Part shown: positions 35,870-44,693 of the stretch, one piece after another | Position numbering within the stretch: position 1 is the stretch's first letter | Layout: every line of letters begins with the position of its first letter | From: Novosphingobium capsulatum NBRC 12533 | GTDB taxonomy: Bacteria; Pseudomonadota; Alphaproteobacteria; Sphingomonadales; Sphingomonadaceae | NCBI RefSeq assembly: GCF_001598375.1 | Contig: NZ_BCYV01000013.1 | Location: 1 to 64,000, forward strand | Reading direction: 5' to 3' | Length of the DNA stretch: 64,000 nt | Translations under genes and position numbers: made by a program | Notes under the pieces: generated by a model | Databases searched by the model: none | What the model was told of the DNA's origin: nothing | The model's input: the letters and a program-made list of their open reading frames with translations, nothing else

Positions 35870-36292
35870 ATGGCGGTTACCCGCACCTTCTCGATCATCA
35901 AGCCCGACGCCACCCGCCGCAATCTGACCGGCGCGGTCACCAAGATGCTGGAAGAAGCCGGCCTGCGCGTCGTTGCTTCCAAGCGCATCCAGATGACCAA
36001 GGAACAGGCCGAAGGCTTTTACGGCGTGCACCGCGAACGCCCCTTCTTCGGTGACCTGGTCTCGTTCATGACCAGCGGCCCGGTCGTGGTGCAGGTGCTC
36101 GAAGGCGAAGACGCCGTGAAGCGCAACCGCGACATCATGGGCGCCACCAACCCGGCCAACGCCGATGCTGGCACGATCCGCAAGGAACTGGCCGAATCGA
36201 TCGAAGCCAACACCGTCCATGGTTCGGACTCGGAAGAAAACGCCGCGATCGAAATCGCCTTCTTCTTCAAGCCCGAAGAAATCGTCGGCTGA
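35870..36292 (+). CDS. ndk: nucleoside diphosphate kinase
   Basis: This 140-residue Ndk balances NTP pools through a phosphohistidine intermediate. [20 protein letters not shown] is the canonical N-terminus. [20 protein letters not shown] lies mid-protein, and [12 protein letters not shown] carries the catalytic histidine near residue 118. Length is normal. A strong terminator follows at 36313-36350. Confidence 0.98.
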   Translation: MAVTRTFSIIKPDATRRNLTGAVTKMLEEAGLRVVASKRIQMTKEQAEGFYGVHRERPFFGDLVSFMTSGPVVVQVLEGEDAVKRNRDIMGATNPANADAGTIRKELAESIEANTVHGSDSEENAAIEIAFFFKPEEIVG

Positions 36293-36312
36293 TCCCACCG
36301 GATCACCGCTTG

Positions 36313-36350
36313 AAAAGGGCCGGAAAGCAGCGCGCTTTCCGGCCCTTTTT
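36313..36350 (+). terminator. Rho-independent terminator of ndk
   Basis: AAAAGGGCCGGAAAG pairs with CTTTCCGGCCCTTTT around an AGCGCG-type loop and runs into TTTTT, 20 bases after the ndk stop. It ends the pepA-holC-ndk group. Confidence 0.9.
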
Positions 36351-36358
36351 CATGGGCT

Positions 36359-37792
36359 TCACAACAGCGGGCTCATCATTGCCAGGGTATTGCGCCACAG
36401 TCGCTTGATCAGCGTGGTGCGCGCCGCCATTGCCGGGGTGATCGCCAGGCACTGTTCCAGCCATTGCTGCTGCCGCGCGGCAAGGTCGCGTGCCAGGGTG
36501 GCATCGGCGAAGAGGATGTTGTTCTCGAAATTCAGCTCGAAGCTGCGGCGGTCGAGATTGGCCGAACCGATGATGCCGGCATTGTCGTCAGCCACCATGG
36601 TCTTGGCGTGCAGCAGGCCGGGAAGGAATTCAAAGATTTCCACGCCCGCTTCCAGCAGCGATGGATAATAGCTGCGGCTGGCGGCGGCCACGAACCGGCT
36701 GTCGTTGCGGCGTGGCACGATCAGCGTCACGGCAACGCCGCGCCGGGCGGCGCTGACCAGCGCGGTCAAGACCTGTTCGCCCGGCACGAAATAGGGCGTG
36801 GTGATGGTCAGGCTGCGGCGGGCGGCGTGGATCAGCGCGGCAAAGCAGGCGTTCATCGCGCCATAGGCCACGGTCGGCCCGGTGCCGATGCCCTGCGCCA
36901 CCACCCCTTCGCCGCACAGCGGTAGCGGGGCGGTGAGCAGGGCAGACAGATCGTCGCCGCCTTCGGCCATCCAGTCGGCCGCGAACAGGAACTGCCAGTG
37001 GCGGGCGATCGGGCCGTTCCAGCGGGTCATCACGTCAACCCATGGGGCAAAGCGTGGCTTGATGCGGAATTCGGGATCGGCGGCGTTCTGGCTGCCGCAC
37101 CAGGCGATGGCGTTGTCCACGATCATCGCCTTGCGATGGTTGCGCAGGTCGACCCGGCCCCGGATCATCGTCCACACCAGGTTGCCCACCGGCAGTGCCT
37201 CGCGCGCATCGACGCCGGCCTGGCGCATCGCCGCCCAGTGGGCCGACCGCAGGAAGCGGCGCGACCCCAGTGCATCGGCCAGCACGCGCACCACCACGCC
37301 GCGCCGGGCCGCGCGGATCAGCGCCTGGGCCAGCGCGACGCCGCTTTCATCATCGAGCCAGATGTAAAAGCACAGGTGCACGCTGGCCTGGGCGGCATCG
37401 ATATCGGCGATCATGCCGGCAATGGCGGTGCGGTTATCCGGCGCCACCGTGGCGCGGTTGCCGGTGGTAGGGGCAAGGCCGTTGATCGCGGCGGCCAGCG
37501 CGAAGGGCGGCTGCCACGGGCTGGCCGCGACCATGGCCGCGCCGCCAGGATCGACCGGCGGGCGGGGCAGGGCCGCCTCGATCGCCAGGCCGTGCAGCCG
37601 GCGGCGGCGGATCAGGCGCGTATCGCCCCACAGGATATAGGCGGGAATGCCCAGGCCCGGCAGCACCATGACCGCGACCAGCCAGGCCAACCGCGCGGCC
37701 GGATCGCGATGGGGCCGCAGGATCACCCGCAAGAGCGTGACCACTTCTGCCACGGTGGCAAGGGCCAGGAATATCCAGTGGTATGCGGTCAT
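36359..37792 (-). CDS. cls: cardiolipin synthase (phospholipase D family)
   Basis: This protein of about 477 residues starts MTAYHWIFLALATVAEVVTL with two N-terminal membrane segments. The two HKD motifs are HRKAMIVDNAIAWCGSQNAA (about residue 220) and HAKTMVADDNAGIIGSANLD (about residue 400). It condenses two phosphatidylglycerols, or a phosphatidylethanolamine-type donor, to cardiolipin at the inner membrane. The first ATG in frame at 37810 is less likely because it adds MGRSPG before the membrane segment. It converges on ndk. Confidence 0.93.
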   Translation of the reverse strand: MTAYHWIFLALATVAEVVTLLRVILRPHRDPAARLAWLVAVMVLPGLGIPAYILWGDTRLIRRRRLHGLAIEAALPRPPVDPGGAAMVAASPWQPPFALAAAINGLAPTTGNRATVAPDNRTAIAGMIADIDAAQASVHLCFYIWLDDESGVALAQALIRAARRGVVVRVLADALGSRRFLRSAHWAAMRQAGVDAREALPVGNLVWTMIRGRVDLRNHRKAMIVDNAIAWCGSQNAADPEFRIKPRFAPWVDVMTRWNGPIARHWQFLFAADWMAEGGDDLSALLTAPLPLCGEGVVAQGIGTGPTVAYGAMNACFAALIHAARRSLTITTPYFVPGEQVLTALVSAARRGVAVTLIVPRRNDSRFVAAASRSYYPSLLEAGVEIFEFLPGLLHAKTMVADDNAGIIGSANLDRRSFELNFENNILFADATLARDLAARQQQWLEQCLAITPAMAARTTLIKRLWRNTLAMMSPLL

Positions 37793-37846
37793 GCCCGGAC
37801 TACGTCCCACCCCGGCGCGGGTTTGTCCAGCGCCGGCGCTGTTTGA

Positions 37847-39001
37847 TCAGGCGGTTACGCCCTGGCGGCCATACCACAGCGCCAGCATGCGCCAGATCGC
37901 CGCCACCGCGATCAGGCCCAGCAGGATGGGCAGGCGAAAGCCCGCGCCCGATTCCAGCAGGCCTGCCGCGATCAGGCAGGCGAGCGAGCAGCCCAGGTCC
38001 CAGCCACCCTCGGTGGCCATATTGAAACGCAAGGTGCACGACGAGGCCCGCGCCATGGCATAGAGCGGGGCAAGCATGGCCGTGGCCGCCATCGGCGTGA
38101 CCAGCGCGCCCAGCGCCGTGGCGCCCACTGCGGCGAGCGGTGTGGCAAAGGCCAGCGCTTTGGCCACCAGCGCCAGGATCGCCGCGCCATAGGCCAGCGC
38201 CAGCGAATGGAGCGGCCGCCCGCCGTCGATCAAGTGGCCGATCAGCAGGCTGCCGGCCGCCGCCGCGACGCCGGCCACGGCAATCGCCCCGCCAAAGGCA
38301 TCGAAGTGCTGGCCCAGCGTGACGAACAGCGCCAGATTCCAGATCACCGTGGCGCAGCCGGCGTGAAATCCTTCCGACAGGTAGAGCCGGCGGGCAAAGG
38401 CGGTGAGTTGGCGATCCAGCATCGCTTCGCGCGCGACATGCGGATTGGGCGCGCCGATCAATGGCAGCACGGCCGCGAGCTGCACCAGCGCGATCGTGCC
38501 AAAACCGATCATCGGCCCAGCGCGATCGACCAGCACACCGCCCACCAGGGGGGCGACGATGCCGACCACGGCGGTGGTCGCCTGCTGGATCGAGACCTGC
38601 CGGCCGCCACGGTCGCTATCGGCCAGCGCCGAGACAAAGCTGTGCCAGCCGGTCCAATAGAGCACGCTGCCCAGGCCCGTCACCAGGATGAACAGCGTCA
38701 GCATGCCGGCCGCCGGCACCGGCCCGACGCCGGGCACCAGCGGCAGCAGCAGGAAGCTGACCACCCGCACCAGCACGCCTGCCAGCACCACGGTGCGCAG
38801 GCCTGCCCGCCAGGCCAGCGGCAGGACCAGCCCGCGCAGGGCAAAGCGGGCCAGCAGCGTGCCGGCAAAGGCGGCCAGGGCCATACCGTTGGAAAAGCCC
38901 TGGCTGACCAGGAAGCCAGCAATGAACAGCCCGCCGCTCGATTCGACAAACGATTGCAGGCCGACGTGGATATAGACCCGGCGCATGGGATCGGCGGCCA
39001 T
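37847..39001 (-). CDS. MFS transporter
   Basis: This protein of about 384 residues has twelve hydrophobic segments in two halves and MFS-like loops. A region near residue 100 reads LFILVTGLGSVLYWTGWHSF, and the second half begins near SEGFHAGCATVIWNLALFVT. No substrate signature was recognised. ATG 39001 lies five bases after the purN stop, so it shares a transcript with purM-purN. Co-transcription with purine genes is unusual for an MFS protein and gives no function by itself. Confidence 0.8.
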   Translation of the reverse strand: MAADPMRRVYIHVGLQSFVESSGGLFIAGFLVSQGFSNGMALAAFAGTLLARFALRGLVLPLAWRAGLRTVVLAGVLVRVVSFLLLPLVPGVGPVPAAGMLTLFILVTGLGSVLYWTGWHSFVSALADSDRGGRQVSIQQATTAVVGIVAPLVGGVLVDRAGPMIGFGTIALVQLAAVLPLIGAPNPHVAREAMLDRQLTAFARRLYLSEGFHAGCATVIWNLALFVTLGQHFDAFGGAIAVAGVAAAAGSLLIGHLIDGGRPLHSLALAYGAAILALVAKALAFATPLAAVGATALGALVTPMAATAMLAPLYAMARASSCTLRFNMATEGGWDLGCSLACLIAAGLLESGAGFRLPILLGLIAVAAIWRMLALWYGRQGVTA

Positions 39002-39006
39002 CGGTC

Positions 39007-39954
39007 TCAAAACTCCAGCATGGCCGCCAGCCGGCGCGGCGCGATGGCCATCCAGCTGCGCTGCAGCCAGGCTGCGATATCGTCCCAATCCACTGCGCCG
39101 GTATCGAGGCGGATGGCGATCCAGCCATCGCCGAAATAGGCCGGGCGGTAAAACCGGTCGGGATCGTTCTCGATCAGTTGCGCCTGTTCCTCGATGCCGC
39201 TGATCTTGACCAGCAGCGCCACGCGCCCGTCGCCATGGTGATCGGCGCTGACATAGGCAAACTTCTTGCCCTTGGTCACGCCAAAGCAGGCCATGCCATG
39301 GCTGCTCACTTCATCGGCCTCGGGCAGGGCCATGGCGCGGGCACGCACTTGCGCCGTCAGCCATTCGGCGCTGGTCTCGCGCGTCACCAGGCGTTCCAGG
39401 CAGCGGGAATAGAGCTGGTGCTCGGCAAACAGCACGCGCGCGGCCAGGGCTTCGGGCGTGTCGCCGGGCAGGATCGCCACCGGCGTCTGGCCTAGGATCG
39501 GCCCGTCGTCCAGTTCGGGCGTCACCAGGTGCACGGTGCAGCCGCCATGGCTGTCTCCGGCCGCGATCGCGCGTTCGTGCGTGTGCAGGCCCTTGTAAAG
39601 CGGCAGCAGCGAGGGGTGGATATTGACCATGCGCCCGTCCCACCGCGCGACGAATTCGGGCGAAAGGATGCGCATGTAACCCGCCAGCGCGATATAGCGC
39701 GCGCCGGCGGCCAGCACTTGCGCTTCCATCAGCGCATCGTGTTCCGCGCGTGGGATGCCCTTGTGCGGCAGGGCAAAGGTGGCCAGGCCCTCGGCCGCAG
39801 CCAGGGCCAGGCCCTTGGCCGCCGGATCGTTGGATAGCACCAGCACGATCTCGTACGGGCAATCCTGGGCGCGGCTGGCATAGAGCAGGGCGGCCATGTT
39901 GGTGCCGCTGCCCGAAATGAAGACCGCTACCTTTGCCTTGGCCACTTTGCTCAT
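39007..39954 (-). CDS. purN: GAR transformylase PurN fused to an MmcQ/YjbR domain
   Basis: This protein has 315 residues; ordinary PurN has about 200-215. Residues ~1-200 are PurN: VAVFISGSGTNMAALLY, GYMRILSPEFV, NIHPSLLPLYKGLHTHERAI with the catalytic Asn and His, and LVTPELDDGPILGQ with the Asp. It transfers formyl from 10-formyl-THF to GAR in purine synthesis. Residues ~205-315 form a complete MmcQ/YjbR-like domain: VRARAMALPEADEVSSHGMA, then KGKKFAYVSADHHGDG, FYRPAYFGDGWIAIRLD and VDWDDIAAWLQRSWMAIAP. The fusion is continuous, with no stop or frameshift. Confidence 0.92.
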   Translation of the reverse strand: MSKVAKAKVAVFISGSGTNMAALLYASRAQDCPYEIVLVLSNDPAAKGLALAAAEGLATFALPHKGIPRAEHDALMEAQVLAAGARYIALAGYMRILSPEFVARWDGRMVNIHPSLLPLYKGLHTHERAIAAGDSHGGCTVHLVTPELDDGPILGQTPVAILPGDTPEALAARVLFAEHQLYSRCLERLVTRETSAEWLTAQVRARAMALPEADEVSSHGMACFGVTKGKKFAYVSADHHGDGRVALLVKISGIEEQAQLIENDPDRFYRPAYFGDGWIAIRLDTGAVDWDDIAAWLQRSWMAIAPRRLAAMLEF

Positions 39955-39982
39955 TCCTTGGCACGCTGAGTTGGCGCTGCGG

Positions 39983-40062
39983 CCTTCGATAAGCTCAGGC
40001 CGAACGGAGTGTGGGGTAGGGGAGAAACGACATCTACCCCGTTCGGGCTGAGCTTGTCGAAG
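39983..40062. repeat. REP-like inverted repeat pair (family B) between purN and purM
   Basis: CTTCGATAAGCTCAGGCCGA (within 39983-40007) and its near-complement CCGTTCGGGCTGAGCTTGTC (within 40039-40062) form 24-base arms with two mismatches around a 31-base centre. The sequence CTTCGACAAGCTCAGCCCGA is a widespread intergenic repeat in proteobacterial genomes. It lies between purM and purN on the minus strand. Confidence 0.85.
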
Positions 40063-40077
40063 CCCCGCACATCGCCC

Positions 40078-41184
40078 TCAGCCGATATGCACCGCTTCCC
40101 ACGGTTCGCGCGCAGACCAGGCCTCGGCACTGCCGAACACGGTGCAGCCCTTGTCGCCTTCCACCACCGTGCCGATGGTCAACACGGTTTCGCCCGCCGC
40201 AGAAAGGTCGGCTGCCAGGCTTGCCGCCTCGCTGGCTTCCACCGCCAGCACCATGCCGATGCCACAGTTGAACGTGCGCGCCATTTCGCCCGGCTCGATG
40301 TGGCCCTGTGCCTGCAGGAACGCCATCAGGCGCGGCTGTTCCCAGCTGTCGGCGTCGATCCGCGCATGCAGGCCCTTGGGCAGCACGCGCGGCACGTTTT
40401 CGAGCAGGCCGCCGCCGGTGATGTGCGCCAAGGCATTGATCCGGCCCGAACGGATGAACGGCAGCAGCGTCTTTACATAGATGCGCGTCGGCTCGATCAG
40501 CACGTCGATCAGCAGGCGCTCATTGTCGAACAAGGCGGGGCGATCGAGCTTCCAGCCCTTGTCGGCGGCCAGGCGCCGCACCAGCGAATAGCCGTTGGAG
40601 TGCACGCCCGAGGAGGCCAGGCCGAGCAGCACGTTGCCCGCGGCCACCTTGTCGCCGGTCAGCTGTTCGCCGCGTTCCACCGCGCCCACGCAAAAGCCCG
40701 CAAGGTCATAATCGCCATCGGCATACATGCCGGGCATTTCGGCGGTTTCGCCACCGATCAGCGCGCAGCCAGCCAGCTTGCAGCCATCGGCAATGCCGGC
40801 CACGACTCGTTCGGCCACACCGTTGTCGAGCCGGCCGGTGGCGAAGTAATCGAGGAAGAACAGCGGCTCGGCGCCCTGCACGATCAGATCGTTGACGCAC
40901 ATCGCCACCAGATCGATGCCGATCGCATCGTGGCGGTCATGGTCGATCGCCAGCTTGACCTTGGTGCCCACGCCATCGTTGCCGGCCACCAGCAGCGGGT
41001 CCTTGTATCCCGCCGCCTTGAGATCGAAAAAGCCGCCGAATCCGCCCAGTTCGGCGTCTGCGCCGGGGCGTGCGGTGGCCTTGGCGAGCGGGCCGATGGC
41101 CTTCACCAATGCGTTGCCGGCGGCGATGTTCACGCCTGCCTGTTCGTAGGAATAGCTCTGGGGCTTGGAGGTGTCGTTGGCCAT
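40078..41184 (-). CDS. purM: phosphoribosylformylglycinamidine cyclo-ligase
   Basis: This 368-residue AIR synthetase of purine biosynthesis has [20 protein letters not shown] at the N-terminus. [20 protein letters not shown] is the nucleotide-binding segment near residue 65, [11 protein letters not shown] lies near 150, and [17 protein letters not shown] near 255. It is upstream of purN across a repeat-bearing gap and diverges from the DUF2066-like gene. Confidence 0.97.
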   Translation of the reverse strand: MANDTSKPQSYSYEQAGVNIAAGNALVKAIGPLAKATARPGADAELGGFGGFFDLKAAGYKDPLLVAGNDGVGTKVKLAIDHDRHDAIGIDLVAMCVNDLIVQGAEPLFFLDYFATGRLDNGVAERVVAGIADGCKLAGCALIGGETAEMPGMYADGDYDLAGFCVGAVERGEQLTGDKVAAGNVLLGLASSGVHSNGYSLVRRLAADKGWKLDRPALFDNERLLIDVLIEPTRIYVKTLLPFIRSGRINALAHITGGGLLENVPRVLPKGLHARIDADSWEQPRLMAFLQAQGHIEPGEMARTFNCGIGMVLAVEASEAASLAADLSAAGETVLTIGTVVEGDKGCTVFGSAEAWSAREPWEAVHIG

Positions 41185-41268
41185 GATGATCGGCGCCTAG
41201 CCGTTTCCGGCTTGGATTTCCACTTGCCTTTGGGCAAAAGCGCCCGGCACCCTTTGTCCGGAGTTCCC

Positions 41269-42555
41269 TTGGCCGTTCTGCGCCTGTCCCGCTCGACCCG
41301 TTTTTCCCGCTCGTGGCTGGCATTTGGCGCCGGGGCTGCGGCGCTGGCCGTGGCCGGTGTCCTGGCCGGGCCGGCGATCATGGCCCAGATCGAGGGCGAT
41401 CGTGGCATCGCGCCGATCGCGAGCACCGGCGATTTCGAGGTGAGCGGGATCGAGGTCAACGTATCGGGCAGCTCTGCCGCCGACGCCCGTGCCAAGGGCT
41501 GGCAGGAAGCGGAAAAGCTTGCCTGGCAAAAGCTTTGGAAAACCAACGGGCTTGGCGGCGGCACCGCGCCGGCGCTCGATGCTGGCACGCTCGACGCGAT
41601 GGTCGCGGCCGTGGTGGTGGAACAGGAACAGATCGGCCCGCACCGCTATATCGCGCGGCTGGGCGTGACGTTCGATCGCGCCCGCACCGGCGGCTATCTC
41701 GGCATGCATGGCCAGATTGCGCGGTCGGCCCCGCTGCTGATCATTCCCGTGCTCTATGAAGGCGGCGTGGCCTCGGTCTATGAAACGCGCACGCCGTGGC
41801 AGCGCGCCTGGGCCGAATTCCACACCGGGGAAAGCGCGATCGATTACGTGCGCCCCAATGGCGGTGGTGCCGATTCGCTGCTGCTCACCGAGGGGCAGCT
41901 GTCGCGGCGCAGCCGCAACTGGTGGCGCCTGGTGCTCGATGAATTTGGCGCGGCCGACGTGATCATGCCGATCGCGCGGCTCACCCGCGAATTTCCCGGC
42001 GGGCCGATCCACGGCACCTTCACCGCGCGCCATGGGCCTGACAACCGCTTCATCGGCCAGTTCGAACTGACCGCCCCCAGCGACGAACAACTGCCGCTGA
42101 TGCTGGCCGATGCGGTGCACCGCCTCGATGCGCTCTATACCGGCGCGTTGCAGCAGGGCCAGCTTGCGCCCGATCCCTCGCTCAACATGGCGCCGCAGTT
42201 CGATGCCAAGCTGATCAACCAGATCCTCGATTCGCTCGGCCCGGTGCAGCAGACTGCGCCCGGCGTGGCGGCCCAGCCCGGCGCCCCGGCAGCGGGTGGC
42301 GCGGCCCCGGCAGCGCCTGCCGCCACGGTCACCGTGCAGGTCGCCACGGCCGATGCCGCCGCACTCGATGCCGGCATGGCGGCGGTGCGCGGCGTGGCTG
42401 GCGTGCAGGGCGTGGCCACCAGCAGCGTGGCGATGGGTGGCACCTCGGTCCTGCGCGTCACCTATTCGGGCGATCTCGATGCGCTGGCGGCAGCCCTGCG
42501 CGCGCAAGGGTGGAAGGTAACCACCGGCGCCAACGCGCTATCGATTCGGAAATAG
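41269..42555 (+). CDS. exported DUF2066-like protein between purM and hdaA
   Basis: This protein of about 428 residues probably starts at TTG 41269, which has GGAG five bases upstream (MAVLRLSRSTRFSRSWLAFG); no ATG is available. A membrane or signal segment (AGAAALAVAGVLAGPAIMAQ) is followed by VSGIEVNVSGSSAADARAKG and WQEAEKLAWQKLW, the start of a DUF2066-like domain. Later LLIIPVLYEGGVASVYET and an Ala/Pro linker lead to a small C-terminal beta-alpha domain. The purM-DUF2066-hda order also occurs in Pseudomonas as I recall it. Function is unknown. Confidence 0.75.
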   Translation: MAVLRLSRSTRFSRSWLAFGAGAAALAVAGVLAGPAIMAQIEGDRGIAPIASTGDFEVSGIEVNVSGSSAADARAKGWQEAEKLAWQKLWKTNGLGGGTAPALDAGTLDAMVAAVVVEQEQIGPHRYIARLGVTFDRARTGGYLGMHGQIARSAPLLIIPVLYEGGVASVYETRTPWQRAWAEFHTGESAIDYVRPNGGGADSLLLTEGQLSRRSRNWWRLVLDEFGAADVIMPIARLTREFPGGPIHGTFTARHGPDNRFIGQFELTAPSDEQLPLMLADAVHRLDALYTGALQQGQLAPDPSLNMAPQFDAKLINQILDSLGPVQQTAPGVAAQPGAPAAGGAAPAAPAATVTVQVATADAAALDAGMAAVRGVAGVQGVATSSVAMGGTSVLRVTYSGDLDALAAALRAQGWKVTTGANALSIRK

Positions 42556-42667
42556 CCGTTTATCCCCACCTGCGGCACCGCGATCCACAGGGTAACCCCC
42601 AGATTCGCGCCTGTTTCGCGTGGCGGGGGGCGCTCTTGCCGTTCCCTTCCCGTTCCCGCCTCCCTAT

Positions 42668-43276
42668 ATGACCGCCATGACAAGCCAGATTGCCCTTCCG
42701 CTTTCGCCAGCTAACGGCGCCGAAAACATCGTGGTCGGCCCTTCGCTGCAGCCGGTGATCGATGGCCTGATGGCCGGCCATGACTGGCCCTATCGCAGCT
42801 GCATCCTGTCTGGCCCCGCGCGCTCGGGCAAAAGCCTGCTGGCCCGCTGGTTTGTGGCCTCGGACCTGGGCGATGCGCTCGATGGCGCCGATCGCCTGCC
42901 CGAGGATGAGGTGTTTCACGCCTGGAACCGCGCCCAGGCCAGCGGCCGCCCGCTGCTGTTGATCAACGATGCCGGGCCGGGCCAGTGGCGGGTGACGCTG
43001 CCCGATCTCGGCTCGCGCCTGGGCGGATCGATGGCGCTGACGATTCCCCCGCCGGACGAGGAATTGCTGATCCAGCTGCTGGAAGAGCATGCCGCGCGGC
43101 GTGGCCTGGCGCTGGGCGATGCCGCGCTGGCGTTCCTGCTGCCGCGGATCGAGCGCAGCCACGCTGCTGCCGAGACGCTGGTGGAAACAATCGACCGGCT
43201 CAGCCTTGAGCGCAAGGCGCCCGTCACCATATCGCTGGTGCGCGATGCCCTGGCGCAGGTGCAGGGGGCGGATTGA
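42668..43276 (+). CDS. hdaA: DnaA regulatory inactivator HdaA-like protein
   Basis: This protein of about 202 residues starts MTAMTSQIALPLSPANGAEN (ATG 42677 is a second option). The clamp-binding-type motif QIALPLS is at the N-terminus. A DnaA-like AAA+ fold follows: CILSGPARSGKSLLARWF (P-loop), PLLLINDAGPGQWRVTLP (Walker B region, altered) and GGSMALTIPPPDEELLIQLL. In alphaproteobacteria HdaA, together with the clamp, stimulates DnaA-ATP hydrolysis after initiation. Confidence 0.87.
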   Translation: MTAMTSQIALPLSPANGAENIVVGPSLQPVIDGLMAGHDWPYRSCILSGPARSGKSLLARWFVASDLGDALDGADRLPEDEVFHAWNRAQASGRPLLLINDAGPGQWRVTLPDLGSRLGGSMALTIPPPDEELLIQLLEEHAARRGLALGDAALAFLLPRIERSHAAAETLVETIDRLSLERKAPVTISLVRDALAQVQGAD

Positions 43277-43307
43277 CCGATCCTGTCGGGATAAGGGATA
43301 AGAGGCG

Positions 43308-43982
43308 ATGGTTTCAGGCCTGATTGCATACCTGGATTCCATCCGCGCCCGCGACCCGGCACCGCGCTCGCGGTGGGAAATCCTGCTCTATCCCGGCCTT
43401 TTGGCGGTGGGGCTGCACCGCGTGGCGCACTGGCTGTTCGAGGGTCGGATGTTCTTTGCCGCCCGGCTAGTCAATCACCTTTCGCGCTTCCTCACCGCGA
43501 TCGACATTCACCCCGGCGCCACCATTGGCCGCCATCTGTTCATCGACCATGGCTTTACCGTGATCGGTGAAACCGCGCAGATCGGTGATGACGTCACGAT
43601 CTACCAATGCGTCACGCTGGGTGGCACCAACCCGGCCAATGGCATTCCCGGCAAGCGCCATCCCACCCTGGCCGATGGCGTGATCGTCGGCTCGGGCGCG
43701 CAGATCCTGGGGCCGATCACTGTGGGCCCCGGCGCGCGCGTGGGCGCCAATGCCGTGGTCACCGAAGACGTGCCGGCCGGTGTCACCATGGTTGGGATCA
43801 AGTCCCGCCCGACCCACGTCTCGATGGAAACCTGGCTGCGCGATTTCGTGCCCTATGGCACGCCGTGCGATGAGCCTTGCGATGCGGCCGACGTCGCGCG
43901 CGTCGAAGCGCTGGAGGCAGAGGTCGCCGCGCTCAAGGCGCAGGTTGCCGAACTGCTCGCCGATCGCGCGGTGAAGCTCTGA
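43308..43982 (+). CDS. cysE: serine O-acetyltransferase
   Basis: This is a 224-residue left-handed beta-helix acetyltransferase. [20 protein letters not shown], the catalytic-type IDHG, and [20 protein letters not shown] then [19 protein letters not shown] are typical of CysE/SAT. The tail ends in a coiled-coil-like [20 protein letters not shown]. It makes O-acetylserine for cysteine synthesis. It is of the short EpsC/SAT type lacking the long N-terminal helical domain of E. coli CysE. Confidence 0.92.
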   Translation: MVSGLIAYLDSIRARDPAPRSRWEILLYPGLLAVGLHRVAHWLFEGRMFFAARLVNHLSRFLTAIDIHPGATIGRHLFIDHGFTVIGETAQIGDDVTIYQCVTLGGTNPANGIPGKRHPTLADGVIVGSGAQILGPITVGPGARVGANAVVTEDVPAGVTMVGIKSRPTHVSMETWLRDFVPYGTPCDEPCDAADVARVEALEAEVAALKAQVAELLADRAVKL

Positions 43983-44020
43983 GCGCGCCAGGCAAAGTAC
44001 CGGGCGACTGGCCCGGCAAC

Positions 44021-44368
44021 GTGGTGCCGCTGGTGCCCGTGGTCCCGCTGGCTGCGCGCCCGGTGCTGCAGGTGGCGTTCGATCGGCTCGAACTGCTGCG
44101 CATTCTCGATCTCTATGGCCGCATGGTGGCGGCCGGCCTGTGGCGCGATTACGCGATGGATTTTGGCCGGGAAGCGGCCAGTTTCTCGGTCTTTCGCCGC
44201 ACTGCCGAGCGCCCCACCGCGCGGATCGAGAAACGCCCCGCGCTGCGTGGTCGCCAGGGCATGTGGGCGCTGTATGGCGAGGCGGGCCAGGTGCTCAAGC
44301 GCGGGCACGAACTGGCCGGCGTGCTTTCGCCGCTCGAACGCCGCCTGCTCAAGGTGGTGGAAGATTAG
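44021..44368 (+). CDS. DUF2794 family protein
   Basis: The domain runs VLQVAFDRLELLRILDLYGR, MVAAGLWRDYAMDFGREAAS, FSVFRRTAERPTARIEK and ends GQVLKRGHELAGVLSPLERR. This matches DUF2794, an alphaproteobacterial family of unknown function. No ATG precedes it. GTG 44021 gives MVPLVPVVPLAARPVLQVAF and is the best guess; the open frame extends back into cysE. It follows cysE closely and overlaps the frame of the next lipoprotein region by none. Confidence 0.78.
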   Translation: MVPLVPVVPLAARPVLQVAFDRLELLRILDLYGRMVAAGLWRDYAMDFGREAASFSVFRRTAERPTARIEKRPALRGRQGMWALYGEAGQVLKRGHELAGVLSPLERRLLKVVED

Positions 44369-44384
44369 CGGCATCGCGCGGCCA

Positions 44385-44687
44385 GTGCGCCTTGTTCTGG
44401 CAGTGGTCCCGCTGCTGTGGCTTCCGGCCTGTAGCGATGCCCCGGCCCACCGCGCCGCCAACCGCCATGAAACCCCGGTGATGCGTGTCCTCTATCGCGA
44501 TGGGCATGACAGCATGCTGCTGACTTTTCCGCGCGATGGCCATGCCATGCCGGCAGACGAATGCCACGCCGCGCTGCTGATCGACGGGCAAAGCGGGGCC
44601 GCCCGGCAGATATCCCCGACCGAAGCAGCGGCCCGCACCCGCACCATGCAGCTTTCGGGGGCCACGCCGGGCGTTTGCCCGGCATAG
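44385..44687 (+). CDS. small lipoprotein, unknown function
   Basis: A GTG start at 44385 gives about 100 residues: VRLVLAVVPLLWLPAC carries a lipobox (LPAC). The mature part contains TPVMRVLYRDGHDSMLLTFP and ADECHAALLIDG. Start choice is uncertain because no ATG is available before the lipobox. It follows DUF2794 by 16 bases and converges on the ABC1 gene. The family was not recognised. Confidence 0.55.
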   Translation: MRLVLAVVPLLWLPACSDAPAHRAANRHETPVMRVLYRDGHDSMLLTFPRDGHAMPADECHAALLIDGQSGAARQISPTEAAARTRTMQLSGATPGVCPA

Positions 44688-44693
44688 CTGGAT

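Noticed and set aside
40009..42555. A plus-strand frame running from purM antisense into the DUF2066-like gene.
   Set aside because: The portion over purM is antisense low-complexity. The real gene begins at TTG 41269 with GGAG in front.
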